From assembly GCF_900167435.1 (NCBI RefSeq), contig NZ_FUWS01000002.1, positions 359,924 to 423,923 on the forward strand: a stretch of 64,000 nt of DNA, read 5' to 3'. The position numbers and the translations under genes were made by a program. Origin of the DNA: Marinactinospora thermotolerans DSM 45154. GTDB lineage: Bacteria; Actinomycetota; Actinomycetes; Streptosporangiales; Streptosporangiaceae. The notes under the pieces are model-generated. The model saw nothing but the letters and a program-made list of their open reading frames with translations. It was not told where the DNA came from and did no database searches. Each line of letters starts with the position of its first letter. Position 1 is the first letter of the stretch. Of the stretch, positions 16,791-25,706 are shown in pieces.

Positions 16791-18086
16791 ATGCAAACCT
16801 TCCGACGTCGCCCCTTCCAGGCCGCCGCCGCGGCGGCCGGGGTCGGTGCACTCCTCCTCACGACCGCCTGTGGCGGCGGTGACTCCGCCGACGCCAACGG
16901 CGAGATCACTCTCGTCGTCGACACCTACGGGGTCTTCGGCTACGACGAGCTGTACAAGCAGTTCGAAGCGGAGCACCCCAACGTCACGATCGAAGAACGC
17001 AACATCACCGACCTCGCCGAGTACACCCCGCAGCTCCAGCAGAACATCGCCGCGGGCAGCGGAGCGGGCGACGTCGTCGCGCTGGAGGAGGGCAACGCCG
17101 TCCAGTTCCTCCAGCAGTCCGACAAGTTCGTCGACCTGCGCGAGTACGGCGCCGAGGAGCTGGAGGGCAACTTCCTCGCCTGGAAGTGGGAGCAGGGCAA
17201 GGACACCGAGGGCAAGCTCGTCGGCCTGGGCACCGACATCGGCAGCATGGGCATGTGCTTCAACATCGACCTGTTCGAGGAGGCCGGCCTGCCCACCGAC
17301 CGCGAAGAGGTCGCCGAGCTCTGGCCCACCTGGGACGACTTCATCGAGACCGGCCTGGAGTTCAAGGAGGCCGAGACCGGCGCCGACTTCGTCTCGACGA
17401 TCACCCCCTACTTCAGCGTGCTGACCGTCCAGGGCGGCGAGCACACCTTCCAGGACACCGAGGGCAACCTCGTCGTCGAGACCAACCCCACGATCCGCGA
17501 GTCGTGGGACCTCGTCACCCGCATGGCCGAGGAGGGGCTGTCCGCCAGCCTGCCGATGTGGTCCGACGAGTGGAACGCCGCGATCCAGAGCAACGCCTTC
17601 GCGACGCTGCCCTGCCCGGCCTGGATGCTCGGCCACATCGAGAGCACCGCGGGCACCTCCGGCGCCAACAAGTGGGACGTCGCCGCGGTCCCCGAGGGGC
17701 GCGGTAACTGGGGCGGTTCCTGGCTGGCGGTCCCGACGCAGAGCGAGCACCCGGAGATGGCCGCCGAGCTGGCCAAGTTCCTGACCTCCCCCGAGGGACA
17801 GCTCGAGGCCTGGAACTCCGCCAACGTCCTGCCCTCCTCGCCCGAGGCGATCGACAGCCCCGAGGTCCAGGAGTTCGAGCGCGAGTACTTCAACAACGCC
17901 CCGGTCGGCCAGATCTACGGCGCCAGCGCCAAGGAGCTGGAGCCCGTCTACTTCGGCCCGGACAACCAGGCCATCGGTGACGCCTTCCGCGCCGCCCAGG
18001 AGTCGGTGGAGCAGGGACAGGCCACCCCCGACGAGGCGTGGAACACCGCCGTCGAGGCGGCCAAGCGGGCCACCGGCGAGAGCTGA
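16791..18086 (+). CDS. cebE: Cellobiose/cello-oligosaccharide ABC transporter substrate-binding lipoprotein
   Basis: The 431-residue family 1 solute-binding protein has a lipoprotein signal (GALLLTTACGGG). The mature part begins EITLVVDTYGVFGYDELYKQFEAEHPNVTIEE, which resembles CebE-like proteins. Substrate identity is inferred from the operator 56 bases upstream, the adjacent cebF/cebG permeases, the GH1 beta-glucosidase and the CebR-type regulator. The ATG at 16791 is preceded by GGAGAAGG. No ATPase gene is present in the cluster; in Streptomyces the shared MsiK ATPase serves this transporter, so one encoded elsewhere is expected. Confidence 0.9.
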   Translation: MQTFRRRPFQAAAAAAGVGALLLTTACGGGDSADANGEITLVVDTYGVFGYDELYKQFEAEHPNVTIEERNITDLAEYTPQLQQNIAAGSGAGDVVALEEGNAVQFLQQSDKFVDLREYGAEELEGNFLAWKWEQGKDTEGKLVGLGTDIGSMGMCFNIDLFEEAGLPTDREEVAELWPTWDDFIETGLEFKEAETGADFVSTITPYFSVLTVQGGEHTFQDTEGNLVVETNPTIRESWDLVTRMAEEGLSASLPMWSDEWNAAIQSNAFATLPCPAWMLGHIESTAGTSGANKWDVAAVPEGRGNWGGSWLAVPTQSEHPEMAAELAKFLTSPEGQLEAWNSANVLPSSPEAIDSPEVQEFEREYFNNAPVGQIYGASAKELEPVYFGPDNQAIGDAFRAAQESVEQGQATPDEAWNTAVEAAKRATGES

Positions 18087-18113
18087 CCTCCCGACCTGAC
18101 CACGCGGCCCGCC

Positions 18114-18148
18114 CGGCCGGCCGGCACCCCCTCCCCGGTGCCCGGCCG
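18114..18148 (+). promoter_or_regulatory. Intercistronic stem-loop between cebE and cebF
   Basis: GC-rich arms ending in GGCACC and GGTGCC face each other across an 8-base loop (one bulge). Such hairpins after a binding-protein gene commonly protect the upstream mRNA and lower permease expression. The exact boundaries are approximate. Confidence 0.4.
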
Positions 18149-18214
18149 CGCCGGGTCGGGCCGCCCTCATCACCCTCCTCAACGCATACGGAATTCTTCG
18201 AAGGAGCGCGCGAC

Positions 18215-19222
18215 GTGACCACTCCTCTCAAGCGCGGTGGCGCCCCGCCACCCGCGGTCCCCCCCACGGGCGGGAGCCGCGGTGCCGCGGCACCGGGCAG
18301 CCCGAAGGGAACGGAGGAACGCCGGTTCCTGTGGACGAAGCTGGACACCAAGGCGTCGCCCTACCTTTTCATCGCCCCGTTCTTCATCCTGTTCGCGATC
18401 TTCGGGCTCTTCCCGCTGCTCTACACGGTGTGGGTCTCCCTGCACGAGTGGAGCCTCATCGGCGGCAACGAGGGCTTCGTCGGCCTGGACAACTACGCCC
18501 GGTTGATGGGTGACGCCAAGTTCTGGAACGCGCTCTACAACACCCTCGGCATCTTCCTCATCGCGGTCGTGCCGCAGCTGCTCATCGCGCTCTTCCTGGC
18601 CGACACCCTGAACCGCAGGCTGCGCGGGCGGACCATGTTCCGCATGGTGCTGATCCTGCCCTACATCACCTCGATCGCCGCTGTCGCGATCGTGTTCAGC
18701 CAGCTCTTCGGCACCCAGTACGGCCTCATCAACTACGGTCTCGGATTCCTCGGGATCGACCCGATCGACTGGCGGGGTGAGAAGTACGCCTCCTGGGTGG
18801 CCATCGCCATCATGATCGACTGGCGGTGGGTGGGTTACAACGCGCTGATCTACCTCGCCGCGATGCAGGCCGTCCCCAAGGACGTCTATGAGGCGGCGGC
18901 GCTCGACGGCGCCAGCCGGATGCGCCAGTTCTGGCAGATCACCATCCCGATGTTGCGTCCCACCATCATCTTCACGGTCATCATCTCCACCATCGGGCAG
19001 CTCCAGCTGTTCACCGAACCCTCGGTGTTCGGTACCGACGGGACGATGGCCGGCGGCACACAGGGACAGTTCCAGACGGTGATGATGCTGGTATTCCAGG
19101 AGGCCATGCGCTACGGCAACTACGGTTACGGTGCCGCCATCTCCTGGGCGTTGTTCCTGTTGGTCGTGCTCTTCTCGATCGTCAACGCCCTGTTGAGCAG
19201 CCGGATTCGGAGTGCGTCATGA
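18215..19222 (+). CDS. cebF: Cellobiose ABC transporter permease 1
   Basis: The 335-residue inner-membrane permease (MalF type) begins with a hydrophilic Pro/Gly-rich tail of about 45 residues. Six hydrophobic helices follow, beginning at YLFIAPFFILFAIFGLFPLLY. The EAA loop YEAAALDGASRMRQFWQITIPML contacts the ATPase. The GTG at 18215 has an AAGGAG site 8-9 bases upstream. It overlaps cebG by ATGA, so the two permease halves are made together. Substrate is inferred from the cluster and the CebR operator. Confidence 0.9.
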   Translation: MTTPLKRGGAPPPAVPPTGGSRGAAAPGSPKGTEERRFLWTKLDTKASPYLFIAPFFILFAIFGLFPLLYTVWVSLHEWSLIGGNEGFVGLDNYARLMGDAKFWNALYNTLGIFLIAVVPQLLIALFLADTLNRRLRGRTMFRMVLILPYITSIAAVAIVFSQLFGTQYGLINYGLGFLGIDPIDWRGEKYASWVAIAIMIDWRWVGYNALIYLAAMQAVPKDVYEAAALDGASRMRQFWQITIPMLRPTIIFTVIISTIGQLQLFTEPSVFGTDGTMAGGTQGQFQTVMMLVFQEAMRYGNYGYGAAISWALFLLVVLFSIVNALLSSRIRSAS

Positions 19223-20133
19223 CCGCCACCTCCCTGACGACAACGAGACCCGGCGGTCCCGCCGCAGGCTCCCCGCGCCGTACCCGCAAGCGCAAGGGCG
19301 GGGGGACGATGCGCGAGGCCACCCCGCTGACCTACATCGCGCTGATCATCACGGTCCTGCTCTCGGTCTTCCCACTGTGGTGGATGTTCGTCGTGGCCAC
19401 CCGCGACACCTCGGCCGCCTCCCAGCGCCCGCCCACGCTGCTGCCGGGCGGGAACTTCATCCTGAACATGGAGCGCCTGTTCGCCAACACCACCGCGAAC
19501 TTCACGACCGGTCTGACCAACTCGCTGATCGCCTCGACCACGGTCGCCGTGGCGGTCGTCTTCTTCTGCTCGCTGGCCGGCTTCGCCCTGGCCAAGCTGA
19601 GGTTCAAGGGGCGCGGCGCCTTCACCGTCGCCGTCGTGGTGACGATGGCGGTCCCGGTGCAGGTCGGCATCATCCCCCTGCTCATGCTCATGGACTGGCT
19701 GGGCTGGCGGGGCGAGTTGCAGTCGGTCATCGTGCCGTTCCTGGTCAGCGGCTTCGGCGTGTTCATGATGCGCCAGTACGTCGAGCAGACGGTCCCCGAC
19801 GAGCTGTTGGAGGCGGCGCGCATCGACGGCTGCTCCACGTTCCGGATGTACTGGAACGTCGTGCTGCCCGCCCTGCGCCCGGCGATGATCGTCCTGGGGT
19901 TGCTGACCTTCATGACCACCTGGAACGAGTTCGTCTGGCCGCTCGCCGCGCTCAACGCCGACAACCCGACCGTCCAGGTCTCCATCAACCAGCTCAACGT
20001 CTCGGCCTACTCTCGTGACTTCTCGCTGATGTTCATGGGATCGACGTTCGCGACCCTCCCGCTGCTCATCCTGTTCATCGTCTTCGGCCGTCAGCTCGTC
20101 GGCCGGATCATGGAAGGTGCGATCAAAGCGTGA
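19219..20133 (+). CDS. cebG: Cellobiose ABC transporter permease 2
   Basis: The 304-residue MalG-type permease has six membrane helices and the EAA loop LLEAARIDGCSTFRMYWNVVLPALRP. It pairs with the preceding permease. The stop overlaps the GTG start of the beta-glucosidase gene (GTGA), so uptake and hydrolysis are translationally linked. Confidence 0.9.
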   Translation: MTATSLTTTRPGGPAAGSPRRTRKRKGGGTMREATPLTYIALIITVLLSVFPLWWMFVVATRDTSAASQRPPTLLPGGNFILNMERLFANTTANFTTGLTNSLIASTTVAVAVVFFCSLAGFALAKLRFKGRGAFTVAVVVTMAVPVQVGIIPLLMLMDWLGWRGELQSVIVPFLVSGFGVFMMRQYVEQTVPDELLEAARIDGCSTFRMYWNVVLPALRPAMIVLGLLTFMTTWNEFVWPLAALNADNPTVQVSINQLNVSAYSRDFSLMFMGSTFATLPLLILFIVFGRQLVGRIMEGAIKA

Positions 20134-21596
20134 ACCCTTCTCCTTCATCCACGCAGTCCCCGGCTCCCGCCCCCAAGGCGGGGGAGGCGACCGAGGTCCG
20201 CTTCCCCGAGGGCTTCGTCTGGGGCGCGGCGACGGCGTCCTTCCAGGTCGAAGGCTCGACCACCGCCGATGGGCGCGGAACGAGCATCTGGGACACCTTC
20301 TCGGCGACGCCCGGCAAGGTCATCGGCGGCGACACCGGGGAGCCGGGGACCGACCACTACCGGCGTTACGTCGAGGACGTCGCGCTCATGCGCGAACTCG
20401 GCCTGGGCGCCTACCGTTTCTCCGTGGCCTGGCCGCGCATCCAGCCCGACGGTAAGGGCGGGATCAACCGGGCCGGCCTGGACTTCTACGACCGGCTGGT
20501 CGACGAGCTCCTCGCGGCGGGCATCGACCCCTGGCCGACGCTGTACCACTGGGACCTGCCCCAGCAGCTGGAGGACGACGGCGGTTGGCCCGTGCGCGAC
20601 ACCGCGCTGCGCTTCGCCGAGTACGCCGCCGTGGTCCACGGCACGCTCGGCGACCGGGTCACCAACTGGAACACCCTCAACGAGCCGTGGTGCGCCTCCT
20701 TCCTCGGCTACGGCGAGGGCGTCCACGCGCCCGGCCGCACCGATCCGGCCGCGGCCCTGGCCGCCGCCCACCACCTGCTGCTCGGCCACGGCCTGGCGGT
20801 CGCGGCGATCCGCGAGCAGGCCGGGCAGTTCGACCGTGTCCCGCGACTGGGCCTGGCGCACAACCAGACGGTCATGTGGCCCGACACCGACAGCCCGGCC
20901 GACCAGGCTGCGGCCCGTTTCGCCGACGGACTGCGCAACCGGATCTTCACCGACCCGCTGTTCCACGGCGCCTACCCCGAGGACATCGTCGAGGGGCTGG
21001 CCTCCATCACCGATTTCGGGTTCGTCCGTGACGGCGATCTCGCTGTGATCTCCACCCCACTGGACATGCTCGGGATCAACTTCTACAACCCCCAGTGGGT
21101 GTCGGGCGACCCCGCCCGGGTGGACCCCGCGACGCTGGACGACGGCGACAACGCGATGCGGCTCGGCGACGTTCCCATGGCGTTCGTCCGCAGGGGACTG
21201 CCCACCACCGCGATGGGATGGGAGATCGAGCCCGAGGGCCTGTACGCGGTGATGACCCGCCTGGCCGCCGAGGCCCCGGGCGTCGACCTCTATGTCTGCG
21301 AGAACGGGGCGGCCTTCGAGGACGTGATCACCGAGGACGGCGGCGTGCACGACCACGAGCGCACCGCCTACATCGACGCGCACCTGCGCGAGGTGCACCG
21401 GGCGATCGAGGCCGGCGTGCCCATGCGCGGCTATTTCGTGTGGTCGCTCATGGACAACTTCGAGTGGGCCTGGGGATACTCCAAGCGGTTCGGGATCGTC
21501 CACGTCGACTACGAGACCCAGCGGCGCACGCTCAAGGACAGCGCCCTGTGGTACTCCGATGTGATCCGCAGGGGAGGACTGCTCAGGGAGTCCTGA
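20130..21596 (+). CDS. bglC: GH1 beta-glucosidase
   Basis: The 488-residue family 1 glycoside hydrolase should cleave imported cellobiose to glucose in the cytoplasm, as there is no signal peptide. The acid/base Glu is in TLNEPW (about Glu185) and the nucleophile Glu in YVCENG (about Glu391). Other GH1 landmarks are FPEGFVWGAATASFQVEG, RFSVAWPRI and WSLMDNFEWAWGY. The N-terminal 20 residues are a Ser/Pro-rich tail. The name follows the bglC gene of Streptomyces and Thermobifida ceb/bgl clusters, which have the same gene order. Confidence 0.93.
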   Translation: MNPSPSSTQSPAPAPKAGEATEVRFPEGFVWGAATASFQVEGSTTADGRGTSIWDTFSATPGKVIGGDTGEPGTDHYRRYVEDVALMRELGLGAYRFSVAWPRIQPDGKGGINRAGLDFYDRLVDELLAAGIDPWPTLYHWDLPQQLEDDGGWPVRDTALRFAEYAAVVHGTLGDRVTNWNTLNEPWCASFLGYGEGVHAPGRTDPAAALAAAHHLLLGHGLAVAAIREQAGQFDRVPRLGLAHNQTVMWPDTDSPADQAAARFADGLRNRIFTDPLFHGAYPEDIVEGLASITDFGFVRDGDLAVISTPLDMLGINFYNPQWVSGDPARVDPATLDDGDNAMRLGDVPMAFVRRGLPTTAMGWEIEPEGLYAVMTRLAAEAPGVDLYVCENGAAFEDVITEDGGVHDHERTAYIDAHLREVHRAIEAGVPMRGYFVWSLMDNFEWAWGYSKRFGIVHVDYETQRRTLKDSALWYSDVIRRGGLLRES

Positions 21597-21695
21597 ACCT
21601 TCCCCGAAACCGGACATCGCCGCCCCTTCGTGTACCACTATTGGTGGAGGAGGAGGGGCGGCCGTGTGTGTGCGCCCGAAATGGGAGGACGGCAG

Positions 21696-22715
21696 ATGAG
21701 CGTTCGTCGGCAGCGGCCGACGCTGGAGATGGTGGCCGAGCGGGCCGGGGTGGGCCGGGGGACGGTCTCCCGTGTCATCAACGGTTCGCAGCAGGTCAGC
21801 AAGGCCACCCGCGAATCGGTGCTCAGGGCGGTGCGGGAGCTGGGGTATGTGCCCAACAAGGCCGCGCGGACCCTGGTCACCCAGCGCACCGACACGATCG
21901 CGCTGGTCGTCTCCGAGCGTGATGACCGGCTGTTCGCCCAGCCCTTCTTCGCGGGCATCGTCCGTGGCGTCAGCTCCGTCCTCAACGACCGGGGGTTGCA
22001 GCTGCTCCTGGCCACGGCCCGGACCGCGGCCGAACACGAACGCCTGGCCGAGTACCTCACCGGCCACCACGTCGACGGTGTGCTGTCGGTGTCGCTGCAC
22101 AGCGACGACCCGCTGCCCGGGCTGCTGGAACGCGCGGGGGTGCCCTACGTGCACGGCGGGCGGCCACTGGACGCCGAGCCGAGGGCCGTCCACTTCGTCG
22201 ACACCGACAACGTCGGCGGCGCCCGCGCGGCGACCCTGTACCTCGTCGAGGGGGGACGCGAGCGCGTGGCCACCATCGCCGGGCCGCAGGACATGGTCGC
22301 CGGCATCGACCGGCTCCGCGGCTACCGCGGCGCGCTCGAGGAGGTGGGGAGAAGGGTCGATCCCGCCCTCCTGGCCTACGGCGACTTCAGCTACGAGGGG
22401 GGCGAGGCGGCCATGCGGGAGCTTCTGGCCGCCCGTCCCGACGCGGTGTTCGCCGCCTCCGACCTCATGGCGCTCGGCGCGCTGCGGGTGGTCAAGGAGG
22501 CCGGTATGCGCGTCCCCGAGGACATCGCCATCATCGGCTACGACGACTCCGACCTCGCCCTGCACTCCGACCCGCCCCTGACGTCGGTCCACCAGCCGAT
22601 CGAGCGGATGGGACGGGAGATGGCCCGCATCCTCACCGACGGCCTCGCCGGGGAGGTGCGCGAACCGGGCGGGGTCATCCTCGACGCCTACCTGGTCGTG
22701 CGCGATTCCACCTGA
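21696..22715 (+). CDS. cebR: LacI-family repressor of the cellobiose cluster
   Basis: The 339-residue regulator has an N-terminal helix-turn-helix with hinge (TLEMVAERAGVGRGTVSRVINGSQQVSKATRE ... LGYVPNKAARTL). A periplasmic-binding-like sensor domain follows, including IIGYDDSDLALHSDPPLTSVHQPIERMGRE. It sits 99 bases after bglC, in the position of CebR/CelR in related genomes, and the cluster carries their exact operator. It should bind that operator and release it with cellobiose. The ATG at 21696 is preceded by GGGAGGA. No operator copy was seen directly before cebR. Confidence 0.9.
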   Translation: MSVRRQRPTLEMVAERAGVGRGTVSRVINGSQQVSKATRESVLRAVRELGYVPNKAARTLVTQRTDTIALVVSERDDRLFAQPFFAGIVRGVSSVLNDRGLQLLLATARTAAEHERLAEYLTGHHVDGVLSVSLHSDDPLPGLLERAGVPYVHGGRPLDAEPRAVHFVDTDNVGGARAATLYLVEGGRERVATIAGPQDMVAGIDRLRGYRGALEEVGRRVDPALLAYGDFSYEGGEAAMRELLAARPDAVFAASDLMALGALRVVKEAGMRVPEDIAIIGYDDSDLALHSDPPLTSVHQPIERMGREMARILTDGLAGEVREPGGVILDAYLVVRDST

Positions 22716-22876
22716 CGAAGGCTACCGGGGCGTAGGGCCGCGGCACCCTCTGGACGCCGCCTCACCTGCTGTGCGACGCTGAATCCGGTCCTTCCCTGAT
22801 GCCATGGCACGGGAGGGAACAGGACGGGGCGGGCGCGCCCGGCGGTGCGCGACGGCGTGACGTGGAAACGGGGCGG

Positions 22877-23110
22877 ATGCGGGTGGGGCGCACGCGGCAG
22901 CGGTGCGGGGTGGACGGATGTGAATGGTGCGCCGGCGCCGGCCGGCCCTGCCGTTTCTGCGCCGGTACCAGACGGTGGCGTCCCGAACGTCCGCTCCGCG
23001 ATGCCGACGGGGTGATCGGTTGGGTCCGGGTCGAGGAGGAGTGCCGCATGTGCGGCGGGACCGGCCGGGAGCACAACCCGTTGGACGCGCCGGCGGCCGG
23101 ATCGCGCTGA
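22877..23110 (+). CDS. Small Cys-rich zinc-ribbon-like protein (DnaJ-type CxxC repeats)
   Basis: A 77-residue protein has three CxxC pairs: CEWCAGAG, CRFCAGT and CRMCGGTGRE. The CxxCxGxG spacing is that of the DnaJ zinc-binding domain, so a small zinc-binding protein is likely. The partner and function are unknown. The start (ATG 22877) has only a weak ribosome binding site; the frame is open further upstream. It lies between cebR and the FAH-like gene on the same strand. Confidence 0.55.
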   Translation: MRVGRTRQRCGVDGCEWCAGAGRPCRFCAGTRRWRPERPLRDADGVIGWVRVEEECRMCGGTGREHNPLDAPAAGSR

Positions 23111-23197
23111 GCCGCGCCGCCAGGCCACCTTCGTCGCCGGGATACCGTGAATCCGAGCGGTCGCCTCGTCGACGCGACCACCATGGGAGGGGAGTTC

Positions 23198-23878
23198 ATG
23201 CGCTGGGTCACCTATCTGTCCCCCAGTGGGGGAGCGGAGCGGCCGGGGGTCGTCGACGACGGCTGCGTGTTCGGCTACCCGGGTGAGGAGACCGTGCCCG
23301 AGCTGCTGGCCGAGAGCCGTGACGCGCTCGCCGACGCCTTCCAACGCGCCCTGGCCTCCCCGGTCGAGATCATCGTGGAGTTCGAGACACGTCTGTGCGC
23401 GCCCTACCTGCCGGCCGGCCCCGTCATGGTGCGCCGGGCCTCCGGCGAGGCGTGCGCGATCACGCCCGACCTGGTCCGCGGTACGGACGACGGGATCATG
23501 GTGCCCGCGGGGGTGGGGGCGCTGGTGGCCGAGGTCGGGGTCGCCGCCCTGTTCGGGGGGCGGGGACTGCACGCGGGATACACCCTCGCCTGTCTGTGGC
23601 TGTCCTCCACCGGTGAGCCGGTCGGTCTGACGCTGGGGCCGGCCATCGTCACCCACGACGAGTTCGACGGTTCCGACCTGACGGTCACGGCGACGGTCGA
23701 GGGGGAGGAGGTGGCCTCGGCCGCCCTCGACGGTAAGCTCGCCTGGACCGAGGAGCTCGAGGGCGATATCGCCATCGCCCTGCCCGCTGCGAGCCGTCCG
23801 CTGGAATCCGGCGAGGAGTTCCACGTTGACGGGGGAACGCTCGGCGAGTTCGAGATCCGGGTGGGGGCCGCGGCCTGA
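23198..23878 (+). CDS. Fumarylacetoacetate hydrolase-like protein, probably degenerate
   Basis: The 226-residue protein follows the layout of FAH-family proteins: an N-terminal MRWVTYLSPSGGAERPGVVDDG, then the barrel with VMVRRASGEACAITPDLV, a GYTLACLW segment where active members have GYTxxNDV, and PLESGEEFHVDGGTLGEFEI at the end. The metal-binding ExE motif looks like LVAEVGV (one Glu), and the Asp of NDV is missing, so normal hydrolase chemistry is doubtful. The ATG at 23198 has a strong GGGAGGGGAG site. It is followed 49 bases later by a broken DHFR-family gene. Confidence 0.6.
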   Translation: MRWVTYLSPSGGAERPGVVDDGCVFGYPGEETVPELLAESRDALADAFQRALASPVEIIVEFETRLCAPYLPAGPVMVRRASGEACAITPDLVRGTDDGIMVPAGVGALVAEVGVAALFGGRGLHAGYTLACLWLSSTGEPVGLTLGPAIVTHDEFDGSDLTVTATVEGEEVASAALDGKLAWTEELEGDIAIALPAASRPLESGEEFHVDGGTLGEFEIRVGAAA

Positions 23879-23927
23879 TCCGTCCCCGTCGGCCGGCCAC
23901 CATCGCGAGTGAAAGAGGCATGAGGCC

Positions 23928-24449
23928 ATGGGGAAGGTCCTGGTCCACGTCACGATGTCCCTGGACGGCTTCATCGCCGGGCCCGAGGACGCGATGGACT
24001 GGGTCTTCGCCGGCCTGGAGCCGAACGAGGCCGCCGACGAGGTCATGCGGGCCACGGGCGCGGTGCTCGCCGGCCGTCGCACCTACGAGGTGGGGCTGCG
24101 CGACGCCCAGGAGATCTACGAGGGCGCCTGGGAGGGGCCCCAGTTCGTCCTCACCCATCGGGCACCCGCCCAGGCCGCGCCGGACTCCCCGGTCACCTTC
24201 CACCTGTGGTGTCCGTGAGGCGGTCGAGCGGGCACTCGCCGCCGCATGGTGACGGGGGCCGACACCGTTCGGCAGTGCTTCGAGGAGGGGCTCGTCGACG
24301 AGGTCCTCGTCCAGGTCGCACCGATCATGCTGGGCGACGGGATCCGGCTCTTCCAGGTTCCCGGCGGCCGGCGGGTGCATCTGGAGCCGATTTCGCTCAC
24401 CGCCTCGGGCGGACGCGCGGACCTGCGCTACCGCGTCGTCTCACGCTGA
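23928..24449 (+). pseudogene. Broken DHFR-family (RibD C-terminal/YyaP-like) reductase
   Basis: The N-terminal part (GKVLVHVTMSLDGFIAGPEDAMDWV ... GAVLAGRRTYE) and the C-terminal part (VTGADTVRQCFEEGLVDEVLVQVAPIMLGDG) are in one frame. The piece between them (GVREAVERALAAA, about 24206-24244) is in another. Two lesions therefore exist, near 24200 and near 24245, each looking like a small deletion relative to the family. The reading frame stops at 24218. Such proteins are NAD(P)H-dependent reductases related to dihydrofolate reductase. Either the gene is inactivated or the assembly has errors. Confidence 0.75.
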
Positions 24450-24500
24450 CCGGGCGGCCGGCTCCCACCTGATGGCGCGGGAGCCGGCCTGGACGCGGGC

Positions 24501-25706
24501 TCAGGGAAGGTACTCCCAGTGCCAGGGTTCGAAGCCGTTCTGCGCCCATGCGGGGTTGTGCCATCCGTAGTCGGGCGCGACGGACATCATCCAGTCGTAC
24601 TCCACCGACCCGTGGACGTTGACCCCGCCGCACAGGTCGACGGCCAGGCCCAGCCCGTGGGTGCTGGTCCCGGGGCGGGCGGCCATCCCGGCCTGCATCT
24701 GGTGGAACAGCGCCACCTGTTCCGCCAGCGGCCGGTAGGAGTCGGTGACGCACATCGGACGCCCGAACCGCTCGCGGAACGCGCCGTCGAGTTCGATGAA
24801 GGCGACGGCGGCGTCGGCGCGTAGACGTTCACCCGGCTGGGGCAACGGGCACAGCGCCCACTCGGGGATCTGGCCGTTGGCGTAGCCGGCGGCGGCGGTG
24901 CCGTCGCACGCGGCGTCGGTGGAGCTCCCCTCCGCCGCGTCGCGGGCCTGTTGTAGCGCGGCCCTGCGCTTGCGCTCCTGCCCGGCGTCGTCGCTGACGG
25001 AGGCGAGCCGGTTCTCCAGTTCGGTCTGCTCGGCCAGGATCGACTCCATCGACTCCTCCTGCTCGCGCACCGCGGCCAGGGCCCTGTCCTTGGCCGCTGC
25101 GGCGGCGTCGGCGGCCTCGCGCTGTTTGTCGCGGGTCTGCGCTGCGTGCTCCTCGATCGCGTCGGCCGCGGTGCTGGAGGCGGTCGCCCGGTCCACGACA
25201 TCGTTCCGTCGGTCGGCCAGCAGGCGGAGGTAGCCGCTGCGGTCGGCGACCTCCTGGGGGCCGTCAGGGGAGACCCACGCGGTCGCCATGCTCAGGTCGG
25301 CGCCCATGTAGGCGGAGGCGGCGTAGCGGGCCGCGTCGCGGCGCGCCGCCTCACGGCGTTCCCCCGCGTTGGCCGCCTTGCTCCGGGCGCTGTCATAGGC
25401 CTTCTCGGCCTCGTCCAGACGGTCCAGTTCCCCGTGGTAGTCGAGGATGGCCTGGTCCGCCGCGCTCTGAAGGTCGTCCAGCCGGGCCTGTACCGCCGCG
25501 ATCCGGCTCTTGAGCGCCCCGACGGAGTCCTGTGGTCCAGGGCCGTCGTCCAGGTCGTCTCCGAGCCTGGCCGGCCCGGGAGGTGTTCCGGCGGCGGTCG
25601 GGGTGGCCCCCGCGATCGCCAGCCAGGCCCCCAGGAGCACCACCGCCGCAGCGCGGACGCCCCCGTATCCGCCCTGGAATGGGCGCGCGCGTTCACCGTG
25701 CCTCAC
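24501..25706 (-). CDS. Secreted coiled-coil D,D-carboxypeptidase-like protein (M15B/VanY)
   Basis: This 401-residue protein has a signal sequence (about 18-39), a long coiled coil (about 60-250, rich in Ala/Glu/Arg), and a C-terminal M15B peptidase domain. Zinc-site motifs are STHGLGLAVDL (His and Asp) and EPWHWEY (His), and TDSYRPLAEQ is the conserved substrate-side motif. The likely reaction is cleavage of the terminal D-Ala-D-Ala of peptidoglycan stems. Two extra Cys pairs may form disulfides. The GTG at 25706 has GGGGGAG 5-8 bases upstream. The domain order repeats that of the gene at 12270-13304. Confidence 0.85.
   Translation of the reverse strand: MRHGERARPFQGGYGGVRAAAVVLLGAWLAIAGATPTAAGTPPGPARLGDDLDDGPGPQDSVGALKSRIAAVQARLDDLQSAADQAILDYHGELDRLDEAEKAYDSARSKAANAGERREAARRDAARYAASAYMGADLSMATAWVSPDGPQEVADRSGYLRLLADRRNDVVDRATASSTAADAIEEHAAQTRDKQREAADAAAAAKDRALAAVREQEESMESILAEQTELENRLASVSDDAGQERKRRAALQQARDAAEGSSTDAACDGTAAAGYANGQIPEWALCPLPQPGERLRADAAVAFIELDGAFRERFGRPMCVTDSYRPLAEQVALFHQMQAGMAARPGTSTHGLGLAVDLCGGVNVHGSVEYDWMMSVAPDYGWHNPAWAQNGFEPWHWEYLP

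Noticed and set aside
20145-22592. Minus-strand frame of 815 codons opposite bglC/cebR
   Set aside because: Antisense of confidently identified genes, no domain.
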